A DNA stretch of 64,000 nucleotides from Luteolibacter yonseiensis (GTDB taxonomy: Bacteria; Verrucomicrobiota; Verrucomicrobiia; Verrucomicrobiales; Akkermansiaceae), in assembly GCF_016595465.1 (NCBI RefSeq), contig NZ_JAENIK010000011.1, forward strand, positions 1,054,001 to 1,118,000, written 5' to 3'. The notes beneath the pieces are model-generated. The model was not told the DNA's origin and ran no database searches. It saw nothing but the letters and a program-made list of their open reading frames with translations. The position numbers were made by a program, and so were the translations under genes. Each line of letters opens with the position of its first letter. The first letter of the stretch is position 1. Positions 48,595 through 57,871 of this stretch are shown here, piece after piece.

Positions 48595-49056
48595 TCATGA
48601 AAGGGTTGCGGTATCGCCTGTGGTTCCGTTTCCGGGGTGGCCCGCTTTCAGGCAGTCGCGGATCTCGGTGAGAAGCTTCTGGTCGGTCGTGAGGGCGGGC
48701 GCGGCTGCGGCGGTTTCGTGGTGCGTTCTCAGCGCGCCGATGACCTTCTTGGTCACGATGAAAACCGCGAACGCGAGAATGACGAAGGAAATCAGATCCG
48801 TGATGAACTGGCCGTAGGCGATCACGGGCGCGCCCGCTTCCTTCGCTTTTGTGAGGCTGTCGTATGGCTTGTTGTCCAGCGAGATGAATTTCGCGCTGAA
48901 ATTCACCCTGCCTGTCAGGATTCCGAGAGGCGGCATGAAAACATTGTCCACCAGGGATTTCACCACCGTCCCGAACGCGCCGCCGATGATGATGCCGACG
49001 GCCATGTCGATGAGGTTGCCCTTGAAGGCGAATGCCTTGAAGTCTTGGATGAGCAT
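48595..49056 (-). CDS. mscL: Large-conductance mechanosensitive channel
   Basis: 153 residues from MLIQDFKAFAFKGNLIDMAV; the frame upstream to 49137 is not family-like. The TM1 signature KGNLIDMAVGIIIGGAFGTVVKSLVDNVFMPPLG is complete, followed by a periplasmic loop longer than in E. coli MscL (NFSAKFISLDNKPYDSLTKAKEAGAPVIAYG), then TM2 (FITDLISFVILAFAVFIVTK) and the cytoplasmic bundle. It opens under membrane tension during hypo-osmotic shock. The stop is 8 bp from the tRNA-Arg end. Confidence 0.94.
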   Translation of the reverse strand: MLIQDFKAFAFKGNLIDMAVGIIIGGAFGTVVKSLVDNVFMPPLGILTGRVNFSAKFISLDNKPYDSLTKAKEAGAPVIAYGQFITDLISFVILAFAVFIVTKKVIGALRTHHETAAAAPALTTDQKLLTEIRDCLKAGHPGNGTTGDTATLS

Positions 49057-49166
49057 GGATGATAAGAAGGTGGCCGGAGGATGGTCGAAGCCTTCCGGCG
49101 GATGGATATGACATGGAAAAGCCACAGCCTGCTGCATGAGGCTGTGGCTCTTTGGGAACGGCGGTA

Positions 49167-49700
49167 TTATTTGCCGACCGTGGGGGCCTCGCCAAGCGAG
49201 GCGACGGAGATGTCTTCCGCTCCGGCGTTCTTGAGAACGTCTTTCGCTTTTTCGACCTCGTCCGAATTTTCGGCGTGCACCGAGATCAGGAGATTGCCTT
49301 CCGCGATGCGGTTTTCATAGCGCTTTGCCTCGATTTCAGGAGTGCCGAGCCCGACAAGCGCGCCGGCCACACCTCCTGCGGTCGCGCCCGCAGCCACGCC
49401 GCTTAGCGCTGCCAACAAGGGACCTGCCGCGATGAGCGGACCCACTCCCGGGATGGCAAGCGCGCCGATTCCGGCGAGCAGGCCGAGTGTGCCGCCTACA
49501 ACTCCTCCCGCGCTTGCTCCCACCACCGCGCCTTCCGGTGCCTTCGTGTGCTTTTCATGGGCGAACTGGTGGGTGGAATCCTTGTCCGGAAACAGGACGG
49601 AGATGTCGTTGGTGGAGAAGCCCGCGTTGACGAGGCTGTCGAGGATCTGGTTGGCCTGTCCTTCGGAAATGGCGATGGCGTAGATGGATTTGTGACTCAT
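49167..49700 (-). CDS. Glycine-zipper protein related to general stress protein 17M
   Basis: 177 residues. The N-terminal SIYAIAISEGQANQILDSLVNAGFSTNDISVLFPDKDS is the YflT/17M-like domain. The middle is one long Gly/Ala-rich hydrophobic zipper (VVGASAGGVVGGTLGLLAG... PLIAAGPLLAALSGVAAGATAGGVAGALVGLG) that probably inserts into a membrane or packs as a helical hairpin. The C-terminal GNLLISVHAENSDEVEKAKDVLKNAGAEDISVA is a second alpha/beta half. Function unknown; such proteins are commonly stress-induced. It lies 42 bp after the PRC/BON gene. Confidence 0.8.
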   Translation of the reverse strand: MSHKSIYAIAISEGQANQILDSLVNAGFSTNDISVLFPDKDSTHQFAHEKHTKAPEGAVVGASAGGVVGGTLGLLAGIGALAIPGVGPLIAAGPLLAALSGVAAGATAGGVAGALVGLGTPEIEAKRYENRIAEGNLLISVHAENSDEVEKAKDVLKNAGAEDISVASLGEAPTVGK

Positions 49701-49742
49701 GGTAATGGGATGTTGGTGTTTATGGTTTGGTGAAAAATCGTG

Positions 49743-50501
49743 TCATTTGACGGTGAGGGAATCATCGACGTGTTTCTCGTTCACGTGCCTGTAAACAAGC
49801 TTGAGCACGGACTCATGCTCGGCCGCCGAGTCGACGACGCCCCGCAGGGTGACTTTTCCGTCCTTGGTGATGATCTTGATGTTCTTGGCGTTGAACGAGA
49901 GGTCCGAGTCCACCACGGACGAACGGATGTTCTTGGTCGTGTCGATGTCGGCCTCGCTGTTGCCCTGGTCGATGGGCGTGGTGGTTTTTCCATCCGAGTC
50001 CACCTCGTTTTTGGCGGTGTTGTCTTCAGCGGTCACGTCACCGCCGATGGCGTTGCGGTAATCACGGAGCTTCTGCGAAACGGTCGCGTCCGAATAGTCC
50101 GGGTTTTCGCCGGACTTGTGTTGCGGAGCCTTCTGCAACTGCTCCTTGGTGAGCTTTGTCTTGAAGCCCTTGGCATCCACATCATAGCGCAGGGCGGATG
50201 TGGGCAGGGAACTCAGGGTGTCCGCGATGCCGAGGAAGCCACCGGACGAGACGATGACCGCGAGGATCTCGCCGTTTTTGAAATCGATGGCGAGATCCTT
50301 CACCTCGCCGATGGTCTCGTCATTGGCGTTTTTCACGGAGGTTCCGATGACTTCCGAAGCGCGCCAGGCACTGCCGATCGGTTTGGCGGCGGTGAGGTGG
50401 TTGGTGACCTTGTCCGGTTTCGCCTCCGGCTCCGCGGAAGCCGTCATGGGTGAGAGCAAGGGGATCAGGGAGATCCAAAGGGTGCGATGGGTCGTCTTCA
50501 T
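49743..50501 (-). CDS. Exported PRC-barrel / BON domain protein
   Basis: 252 residues from MKTTHRTLWISLIPLLSPMTASAE, a signal peptide. A PRC-barrel domain follows (AWRASEVIGTSVKNANDETIGEVKDLAIDFKNGEILAVIVSSGGFLG), and the C-terminal part is a BON domain (NIRSSVVDSDLSFNAKNIKIITKDGKVTLRGVV..AEHESVLKLVY). PRC and BON domains occur in envelope proteins tied to osmotic and other stress; the exact role is unknown. It is the first gene of a likely two-gene unit with the glycine-zipper protein. A 28-nt hairpin (50520-50548) lies in its 5' leader. Confidence 0.85.
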   Translation of the reverse strand: MKTTHRTLWISLIPLLSPMTASAEPEAKPDKVTNHLTAAKPIGSAWRASEVIGTSVKNANDETIGEVKDLAIDFKNGEILAVIVSSGGFLGIADTLSSLPTSALRYDVDAKGFKTKLTKEQLQKAPQHKSGENPDYSDATVSQKLRDYRNAIGGDVTAEDNTAKNEVDSDGKTTTPIDQGNSEADIDTTKNIRSSVVDSDLSFNAKNIKIITKDGKVTLRGVVDSAAEHESVLKLVYRHVNEKHVDDSLTVK

Positions 50502-50852
50502 GGTATTGGTTGTTGGAATAGCCGTCCATGGTCTGTCCACGGACGGCTCCTCTATCGCAATCGTTGTGCCGGAGGGGCCATGACATGCGGAAAAGCCTTG
50601 AAAACAGGAGGATTCGGGAGTTTGCCGACCCTATCTCCCCGGAGTCGGGGTGGTGGATCGGTTGCAACGAGCACGGTAAAACATGCGATTTGCATGGACA
50701 GCCGAGGGCTTTCCCGCAGGTGGCCGCCACCCTTGCCGGAGATCCACTTGCAGATATTCCGGAAGCACTCTTTGACAAGAAATCCGGGCCTCCGGTGTAT
50801 GGATTGCCCCCGCGACCGCAGTGGCGGGGCTGTTGACTGGCTACGATTGATT
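50502..50852. other. Gene-free stretch between the PRC/BON gene and the GxGYxYP gene
   Basis: No supported coding sequence; the long plus-strand frame that begins at 50487 merely runs into the next gene. A hairpin AGCCGTCC (50520-50527) / GGACGGCT (50541-50548) is present, eight pairs, close to the PRC/BON start; no T-run follows on either strand, so it is more likely a leader or operator structure than a terminator. Confidence 0.5.
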
Positions 50853-52976
50853 ATGAACGGAAAGAACAGGAATTTCAGGGGATTGTGCGTGGGGCTGGGT
50901 TTTCTCCCCGTGGTATGCGGCCATGTCGTGGCGGAGGAAAAAAACCACTACCTCCCGTATCCGGCGGTTGAGAATCCTAAGGAAGGGATTTCATGGCCGA
51001 AGGGGCAGGCGATCCCGATCTTTCCGAAACCGGCCCCGGAGCTGGACATGGTCGTGGTGCAGGATCTGTCGAAGGACGAGCAGCTCACGTTCTCCGCACT
51101 GCAAGGGCTGGTGAACAGGAAACAGCCGCGCATCTTTCTCGAGAACGCGCGCACGGAGGAAGGGGCCGACACATGGCCGGACACGCCGACGGTCGGCATC
51201 GCCAAGCGCAACCGCTTTCCCATGTCTGAGAAATATGACATGGTGAAAAAGTATGCGAAGGAGGTCGCGGGAGTGGTCCTCTATGACCCGGCGAAGAGTC
51301 CGCACTACCGGAATCTGGCCGGAACGGTCGCCGGATTGCACGGAGCGCTTCCGGTGACCCAGGTGGTGTTTGATGAGATGAAGAAACAGGGGATTTCCCT
51401 GAAAGTGGTGGAGGATCTCAGCGGACTGGCATTCACCACCCCGGTGGAAATCTACAATCATCTTTATGAGAAGTATTGGCCGAAGTGCGAGAAACGTCTG
51501 ATCGTCAGCGCGAAGCCGCACGACCAGAAGGGCGGGGGGAACTACCATCACACGCGGGACATCGCCATCGCCTGCGGAGCGGCGGTGGTGTGGCTGGACA
51601 CGCTCATCCCCGAGGAAAAGGCGGTTTTTGAGAAATTCCTCGGTGACATGAAGGCGGGCGAGGCCGTCGCGCTGGGTTGGTACTCCACCGAGCGCTCCGG
51701 CGTCACCACGGTCTCCAAGTTCGGCATCGGCACCCTGCCGGCGGATTTCTACATCAATGCCAGTGTGTTCGCAGGGACCGATCACCGCATCGCCATTCCT
51801 CCCGTGCCGAAGATGCCGGAGCTTGAGAACAAGGTATATGTCGCGATCTTCATCAGCGACGGCGACAACATCCAATACACCCAGCACGCCATGCGGCGGA
51901 TCTGGGATGGCACGAAGTCGAGCCGGGGTAAAATCCCCCTGAACTGGACGATCGCCCCCGGGCTGGTGGACATCGGCCCCGGTATCATGAACTACTATTA
52001 TGGTTCCGCGACGCCGAACGATTGTTTCGTCACGGGCCCCTCCGGGATGGGGTATGCCATGCCCGCGAACACCCTGGAGGAACCCGGCGCGCCCGTGGGC
52101 GAATACATGACGGACGCGGCGCGGGCCGAGGGGTATGCCCGCCTCACCGAGACCTATCTCCAGCGTTCCGGCCTGCGGGTGATCACCATCTGGGACAACG
52201 CCCCGCCGGTACTACGTGCGGCGTACGAGAAACATGGCCGCAGTCTCTACGGCGCGACGGTGCAGAATTTCAAGGACGTGCCGTCCGTGGCGGGCGGGCT
52301 TGAGAACGACCGTCTCAAGTTCGACAAACTGGTGATCCCCTACGCCGGCTCCTACGAACACATCCACGGCTCCATGAAGCGCGAGATCGGGCGCTGGGAT
52401 GGAAAGGCACCGCTCTTCCTCGCCTATCAGGTGGACATCTGGAACGAGCTGAAGCCGGACCGGATCCTCGCCCTGCATGAAGAGATCAACCGCGAGTTCA
52501 AGGACAAGAAGACCGAGTTCGTGCGTGCGGACCATTACTTCAACCTCGCATACGAATCGGGCGGCCAGCCGTTCAACCTCTGCATGGCACCCGGGACGAA
52601 GGTGCGTTCGGGCGATGGCTCGTCCGTGGATGCCGTGACGGACGGCACCCCTGTCACGCTCTGGAACTCGGCCGCCAAGGGCAAGCAATGGTTGGGATTC
52701 GATTTCGAGAAACCCTACCGCATCAGCCGTTGCGTCATCCGCCATGCCGGTGACAACGGGATGAAACCTGAATTCAACACCGCCGCCTTCACCGTGCAGG
52801 CGAGCCTGGACGGCAAGTCATGGAAAACGGTCCACACCTCCAAGGGCAACACCGCGAATGTCTCGGACATCGAGTTTCCCAAGGTCGATGCCAGATATGT
52901 GAAGGTGAACGTCGTGAGTGCCGGATTCGACGGCACCGCGCGGGTCGCGGATGTGGAGATTTACGGCAGCCGGTGA
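50853..52976 (+). CDS. Secreted GxGYxYP-family putative glycoside hydrolase with discoidin-like C-terminus
   Basis: 707 residues from MNGKNRNFRGLCVGLGFLP, with a signal sequence ending near VVAEEK. The GxGYxYP signature lies in TGPSGMGYAMPANT; NWTIAPGLVDIGPGIMNYYY and YVAIFISDGDNIQYTQHAMRRIW are typical of this family, which is predicted but not proven to be a carbohydrate hydrolase. The last 140 residues (WLGFDFEKPYRISRCVIRHAG..WKTVHTSKGNTANVSDIEFPKVDARYVKVNV) are an F5/8 type C (discoidin) carbohydrate-binding domain. Likely acts on polysaccharide outside the cytoplasm. Confidence 0.85.
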   Translation: MNGKNRNFRGLCVGLGFLPVVCGHVVAEEKNHYLPYPAVENPKEGISWPKGQAIPIFPKPAPELDMVVVQDLSKDEQLTFSALQGLVNRKQPRIFLENARTEEGADTWPDTPTVGIAKRNRFPMSEKYDMVKKYAKEVAGVVLYDPAKSPHYRNLAGTVAGLHGALPVTQVVFDEMKKQGISLKVVEDLSGLAFTTPVEIYNHLYEKYWPKCEKRLIVSAKPHDQKGGGNYHHTRDIAIACGAAVVWLDTLIPEEKAVFEKFLGDMKAGEAVALGWYSTERSGVTTVSKFGIGTLPADFYINASVFAGTDHRIAIPPVPKMPELENKVYVAIFISDGDNIQYTQHAMRRIWDGTKSSRGKIPLNWTIAPGLVDIGPGIMNYYYGSATPNDCFVTGPSGMGYAMPANTLEEPGAPVGEYMTDAARAEGYARLTETYLQRSGLRVITIWDNAPPVLRAAYEKHGRSLYGATVQNFKDVPSVAGGLENDRLKFDKLVIPYAGSYEHIHGSMKREIGRWDGKAPLFLAYQVDIWNELKPDRILALHEEINREFKDKKTEFVRADHYFNLAYESGGQPFNLCMAPGTKVRSGDGSSVDAVTDGTPVTLWNSAAKGKQWLGFDFEKPYRISRCVIRHAGDNGMKPEFNTAAFTVQASLDGKSWKTVHTSKGNTANVSDIEFPKVDARYVKVNVVSAGFDGTARVADVEIYGSR

Positions 52977-53041
52977 GGCGGGCATTGCTGAAAGTGTGTT
53001 CAACCTCGGAGGCTTGATCTTGATTCCTGTTTGATCAGGTT

Positions 53042-55129
53042 TCACTCCTCAATGACAGCCTTCGCGCGGGGAATTTCTTGCTCCCCGGCAGGTTGGGCGG
53101 GAGGAGGTGGGGGGGAGGCCTCCGAAGCGTTTTCGGCTTTCTCGGATAGATCGACCCCCGCGATGACCTGTTCGCCCACGTTCTGGGTGACGGAGTTCTT
53201 CGCGTAGTCGGAGGGCTGGAGATCTTTTTCCAAAACCAGGCCGGGGCCTTGGTTGAGGGTGGCCTGGTTTTCGCTGACGGCGAGCTGGCCGGCGGCGTTG
53301 CGGACGACGATGCCGCCGAGCAGGTTAGCCCGGGCGGTGTTGCCGGTGATTTTTCCGGATCCGGCGCTGTCGATGACGATGCCGAACTCCCGGTTCTCGA
53401 TGAGCTGGTTTCCCTGGATATTGGCGGCGGCGTTCCGGTTGTCGGTGTGGATGCCGTTGCGGCTGTTCCCCTGGCAGCGGTTGTTCACGAGGGTGGCCGC
53501 GGCTCCGTCCCATGTCTCGATGCCGTGCTCGAAGTTGTCCAGTGATTCGCAATCCCGCACTTCGAGGGAGCTGCCGTTTCCACTGGCGGCGGCACCGTTC
53601 CAGCCATTGTCGGCAAAGCGGCTGCGACTCACGTTGGCCTGTCCACCCTCGATGACGGCGAGGCCGTGGCCGCTGGCACCCGTGAACCGGCAATCGACAA
53701 AGGCAGCGTTTCCTCCACGGACAAGGGCGGCGGAGAAGCGATCCGTGCCGACCGCGAAGGTTTCGTGCCGGAAGGTGATCCCACTGATGCGCGCGCCCTT
53801 GGCTCCGGGGCCGATGGTGATGGCGCTGCCGTCTTCCGGGCGGCATTCGATGATGGCGTCGTTGAACCCCGCTCCCTGAAGTTCGATGGCGGCGTTCACG
53901 ACGAGCGGTCCCTTCCAGATGGATGCCCCCAGCACGATTCGGTCGCGGTCATGAGCTGCGGCGATGGCCTCGTCAGGTGTGGCGAAATCTTCGGGAACAC
54001 GAAGGGTGCGGATGTAGCTGGAAAGTTTTTCGAGACGGGTGGCGATTTCGACATTTCCGGGAGCGAGCGAAACCGCCTCGCGGAGCCAATCGAGCGCCTG
54101 TTGGTCGAACTGGCCGTTGTCGCGGGCGGTGGCGAGTTTCAGGAGTTCCAGCGCCTTCGCCTCGTCAGCGGCGGCTTTTTGCTTCCCGGCGAGGGCATCG
54201 GCGAGGATGGATTTGGCATCCGGATCTTCGGGGGAGGTGGACAGGATCGTATTTGCGGATGCAACCGCGCCATCCCATTTCCGCTCGTCGAGTGCCTGCC
54301 GGGCGGCGGCGATGGCGGCGGAACGGACCTGTCCCGCACGGGCGTCGTCGATTTTTCGCAAAATAGCGGAGGCCTCCGCCTCATCCGGGTATTTCGCCAA
54401 CACTTGGCGGGCGGCGGAGGCCGCCTCATCGAAGCGGCCCGCCTCAAGTTCGGCGGTGGCCTGGCCGGTCCAATAGCCGATGAACTGGGTCTGTTCCTCG
54501 CCCATGCCTTCCTCGATACCGAGGCGGCCGCGTCGGGCGGTTTCGGAATGGGGCGAGATTTTTTCGATCTCCGCAAACGCATCCGCCGCTTCCTGCCAGC
54601 GGCGGTTTTCAATGAGAGAGGTGCCTTTCCGGTCAAGCTCCTCGATACGGGCGAGGCGTTGCTTCTCACGGACCTGTTTGTTTTGCAGGTGGAACCCCAC
54701 TCCGCCTCCGGCTGCCACAAGCAGGACCAAAGACCAGATGACATAGGGTCTGCGACGGGGAGGCGAGCCGGAGGGGGCGTGGGGGGCTTCCAAGGCCACG
54801 ATTGTTCCGGCCACTTTCGGAGGGGAGGGCGCGTTGGCGAGAACCACCGTTTTCGCGGGCGGAGGCACGACCGTTTTCTGCTGCCTGAGGACTTCCGGGG
54901 GCAGCGGCGGTGGGAGCAGACCCGCAGCGTCAAGATGCTCGCGGACCAGAGTGAGGGCTTTGTCGAAATCGTCCAGTTCGGCCTGGTAACGCTCCGCAAG
55001 TCCGTTGTTAGGGGCCGTATCGACCATCTTGGCGAGCTGTCCCCGGGCGACGGAGAGTTTCTCCAACGCCGGTCCCGGATCGTCCTTTTCCCCCAATCCG
55101 AGTATCTTGCGGGCTTCGTTCAGAGTCAT
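53042..55129 (-). CDS. Membrane-anchored protein with J-like/TPR N-terminus and parallel beta-helix C-terminus
   Basis: 695 residues from MTLNEARKILGLGEKDDPGP, a J-domain-like first helix. A Pro-rich linker and one membrane helix (VIWSLVLLVAAGGGVGF, about 167-183) follow, then TPR-like helices (WQEAADAFAEIEKISPHSETARRG; ELEAGRFDEAASAARQVLAKYPDEAEASAILRK), and from about residue 420 a NosD/beta-helix repeat domain (ISGITFRHETF; NVSRSRFADNGWNGAAAS; GNQLIENREFGIVIDSAG). The last 45 residues are Pro/Glu-rich. The stacking of TPR and beta-helix on one membrane anchor suggests a surface scaffold; the ligand is unknown. Confidence 0.8.
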   Translation of the reverse strand: MTLNEARKILGLGEKDDPGPALEKLSVARGQLAKMVDTAPNNGLAERYQAELDDFDKALTLVREHLDAAGLLPPPLPPEVLRQQKTVVPPPAKTVVLANAPSPPKVAGTIVALEAPHAPSGSPPRRRPYVIWSLVLLVAAGGGVGFHLQNKQVREKQRLARIEELDRKGTSLIENRRWQEAADAFAEIEKISPHSETARRGRLGIEEGMGEEQTQFIGYWTGQATAELEAGRFDEAASAARQVLAKYPDEAEASAILRKIDDARAGQVRSAAIAAARQALDERKWDGAVASANTILSTSPEDPDAKSILADALAGKQKAAADEAKALELLKLATARDNGQFDQQALDWLREAVSLAPGNVEIATRLEKLSSYIRTLRVPEDFATPDEAIAAAHDRDRIVLGASIWKGPLVVNAAIELQGAGFNDAIIECRPEDGSAITIGPGAKGARISGITFRHETFAVGTDRFSAALVRGGNAAFVDCRFTGASGHGLAVIEGGQANVSRSRFADNGWNGAAASGNGSSLEVRDCESLDNFEHGIETWDGAAATLVNNRCQGNSRNGIHTDNRNAAANIQGNQLIENREFGIVIDSAGSGKITGNTARANLLGGIVVRNAAGQLAVSENQATLNQGPGLVLEKDLQPSDYAKNSVTQNVGEQVIAGVDLSEKAENASEASPPPPPAQPAGEQEIPRAKAVIEE

Positions 55130-55270
55130 GGCATCAGGATGGTTGGAAGAGGGTGGGGGGATGGGAGATCCGTGACGGGTCCTCCGCATCCTGCGAAGGG
55201 TGCGGCAGCATGGAACCTCTTGCAACTGCGGAAAAACGCATGACGGGAAGCGGTGAAACCGAACGCGTTT

Positions 55271-56908
55271 CTATCCTACGAACCGCTGCACGATGGGCAT
55301 CCTCCGGCCCATCCCGAACGCCTTCGAGGTCACCCGCAGGCCGGGTGCCGCCTGGTGACGCTTCCATTCGTTGAAATCCACGCGTCGCTGGATCCAGCGC
55401 ACGGTGGTCTCCTCGTAGCCGCGGGAAATGATCTCATCCGCGGAGAGCTGGTGCTCCACGTAAAGTTCGAGGATCGCGTCGAGGATCTCGTAAGGGGGAA
55501 GCGTGTCCTGGTCCTTCTGGTCGGGCCGCAGTTCGGCACTCGGCGGTTTGTCGATGGTATTCCAGGGAATGATCTCCCGCTCCCGGTTGATCCAGCGCGA
55601 GACTTCGTAAACCTTCACCTTTGGCAGATCCGAGATCACGGCGAGCCCACCGCACATGTCTCCGTAAATGGTGCAGTAGCCGACCGCGAGTTCGCTCTTG
55701 TTTCCGGTGGTGAGCAGCAGGTGGTTCTCCTTGTTGGAGAGGGCCATCAGCATCAGGCCGCGCAGCCGGGCCTGCATGTTCTCCTCCGTCACGTCCTCCG
55801 CTTTTCCCTCGAAAACCGGCAGCATGGTGGATTTCACCGCTTCAAAGGCATTCCGGATCGGAACTTCGTCACAACGGATGCCGAGATTCTTCGCCAGGGA
55901 GAACGAGTCATCCACACTTCCACGGGAGGAGTAGGGGCTGGGCATGGTCAGGCCCCGCACGTTTCCCGGACCGAGGGCGTCTGCCGCGATGGCCGCGGTG
56001 AGAGCGGAATCGATCCCGCCGCTGAGCCCGAGGCAGACGCTGGAGAATCCCGATTTGGTCACGTAGTCGCGCACTCCCAGGACGAGGGCCTGGTAGAGCT
56101 GCCCGGCATCACAGGTGTCCAGTTCCGTGTCGTTGGCCGCCGGAGCGAAGGGATTCACCACGCGGACGGTTTCGGAAAAGCCGGGAAACTGTGCGGAGAT
56201 GCCGCCGTTCCCATCCGTGACGAGCGAGTGGCCGTCGAAGACAAGCTGGTCGTTCGCACCGACGGAATTGCAGTAAACGACCGGAACTTTCACTTTGCGG
56301 GCGATGCCGCCGATCATCGACCGGCGCAGCAGCGGTTTTCCCAAATGAAACGGAGACGCGCTGAGATTCAGGAGGATGTCGATGCCTTTCGCCGACAACT
56401 CCGCCACCGGATCGCGGTCGTAAAAGGGCCGTTGCAGGTGTGCCTCCGTCCAGATGTCCTCACAGATCGTCACTCCGATGCGGCGGCCGTTCCAAACGAT
56501 GGGCTCGCAGCTGTCGCTCGGCTCGAAATAGCGCCGCTCGTCGAAGACATCGTAGGTCGGCAACAATGTTTTCCAGATCCGGTGCCGGATTTTTCCATTC
56601 TCCAGCCATGCCGCCGCATTGCGGAACGGTTTTCCCGGATGGGCCGGGTGATGGTGGTCCACATAACCCACCAACAAGGGGACCTCGCGGACTTCTCCGG
56701 CCAGGTAATCCAGCGCCTGCAGGCACTTGGGCACGAATTGGGATTTGAAAACCAGATCGCGCGGGGGATATCCCACCAGGGAGAGTTCGGGCGTGACCAC
56801 CAGTTCCGCCCCCGCCTCCAGGCACTCGCGGTAAGCCGCCAGCAGGAGTTTCACATTGCCTGGGAAATCACCGATGACAGCGTTGATTTGTGCGATGCCG
56901 ATGTTCAT
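55271..56908 (-). CDS. nadE: Glutamine-dependent NAD+ synthetase
   Basis: 545 residues. The N-terminal glutaminase (nitrilase-type) domain has Glu in VTPELSLVGYPPRD, Lys in WKTLLPTYDVFDERRYF and Cys in VTICEDIW. The C-terminal synthetase domain has the pyrophosphate loop LGLSGGIDSALTA (about 290-302). It makes NAD+ from nicotinic acid adenine dinucleotide using glutamine nitrogen. The frame on this strand runs upstream to 58324, but that extension is noise across two other genes; MNIGIAQINAVIGDF is the true start. A GTG 4 codons earlier is possible. Confidence 0.96.
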   Translation of the reverse strand: MNIGIAQINAVIGDFPGNVKLLLAAYRECLEAGAELVVTPELSLVGYPPRDLVFKSQFVPKCLQALDYLAGEVREVPLLVGYVDHHHPAHPGKPFRNAAAWLENGKIRHRIWKTLLPTYDVFDERRYFEPSDSCEPIVWNGRRIGVTICEDIWTEAHLQRPFYDRDPVAELSAKGIDILLNLSASPFHLGKPLLRRSMIGGIARKVKVPVVYCNSVGANDQLVFDGHSLVTDGNGGISAQFPGFSETVRVVNPFAPAANDTELDTCDAGQLYQALVLGVRDYVTKSGFSSVCLGLSGGIDSALTAAIAADALGPGNVRGLTMPSPYSSRGSVDDSFSLAKNLGIRCDEVPIRNAFEAVKSTMLPVFEGKAEDVTEENMQARLRGLMLMALSNKENHLLLTTGNKSELAVGYCTIYGDMCGGLAVISDLPKVKVYEVSRWINREREIIPWNTIDKPPSAELRPDQKDQDTLPPYEILDAILELYVEHQLSADEIISRGYEETTVRWIQRRVDFNEWKRHQAAPGLRVTSKAFGMGRRMPIVQRFVG

Positions 56909-57103
56909 GAGTGCGTTCACGAAACACCCCAGACGGCCAAGGTGAAAGGGAAAAGTGGCGGATCCGGCGTCTTCAAAAAGGGGGGCGCCTGTGGATGAGG
57001 CCGGCACCCTTGGACGAGAAAAAGCGCGCGAGGAGGAAATAGGCACGAACGACAGCTTGCCGTTTGCGATTCTCCTGTCTAATTTCCGCCTTATCAGACG
57101 CCC

Positions 57104-57871
57104 ATGAAAGCCATTTCCTTCTTCACATTGCTCGCTTTGATCTCCCCGCTCGCCGCGCAAAACGAGGCACAACCCGCCGAAAAGACCCCTGCAGAGGCGC
57201 AACAGGCGCTCATGCCGAACCAACAGGCGTTCCTGAACCTGCCCGAAGAAAGCCGGAAGGAATTCATCAAACATTTGTCCGAGGCCAGCCGGCTTTTCCA
57301 GCAGAAGCGCATTTTCGAGACCATGGAGGAACTGGACAAGGCGGCGAAAATTTTCAAGGACAGTCCCGAAGTCTACAACCTGCGGGGCAGCAGTTTCGTC
57401 GAGATGCGGGCGTTCGACAAGGCGCTCGCCGAGTTCAACGAGGCAGCCAAGCTTTCGAAGGACAACCCGAGCATCGAGTTCAATATCGCCGAGGTCTATT
57501 TCTGCACCAAGGAATGGAAGAAGGGCGAGGAGCAGTTCGCCAAGATCCTGCAGGGCATCCCGAAGGACAACATCGCGCTGGGCCGCCTGGTCGAATTCAA
57601 GCTGTTGCTGTGCAAGCAGAAGCTCGGAAAGACCGCGGAGGCCGCGAGTCTCGCCGAGAAATACACCTTCGAGGATGATTCCCCGTTTTACTACTACGCC
57701 CAGGCGACCTTGTCCTACGAGAAAAAGGATCTGATCAAGGCGGAGGAGTGGCTGGCCATGGCGGGGCGCATTTTCCAGGATCAGAACGTGCTGGCTCCGT
57801 GGCAGGATACGCTGGTGGAATACGGATACATCAAGAGCTTCTACGGCGAGGACTCGGGTGCCGCCGAGTGA
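57104..57871 (+). CDS. Exported TPR-repeat protein
   Basis: 255 residues, signal peptide MKAISFFTLLALISPLAAQ. At least three tetratricopeptide-like helical pairs are visible (RIFETMEELDKAAKIFKDSPEVYNLRGSSF; FDKALAEFNEAAKLSKDNPSIEFNIAEVYF; WKKGEEQFAKILQGIPKDNIALGRLVEF). No enzymatic motif. TPR proteins of this type scaffold other exported proteins. It diverges from nadE and converges on the LysR gene, overlapping it by 31 bp. Confidence 0.82.
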   Translation: MKAISFFTLLALISPLAAQNEAQPAEKTPAEAQQALMPNQQAFLNLPEESRKEFIKHLSEASRLFQQKRIFETMEELDKAAKIFKDSPEVYNLRGSSFVEMRAFDKALAEFNEAAKLSKDNPSIEFNIAEVYFCTKEWKKGEEQFAKILQGIPKDNIALGRLVEFKLLLCKQKLGKTAEAASLAEKYTFEDDSPFYYYAQATLSYEKKDLIKAEEWLAMAGRIFQDQNVLAPWQDTLVEYGYIKSFYGEDSGAAE

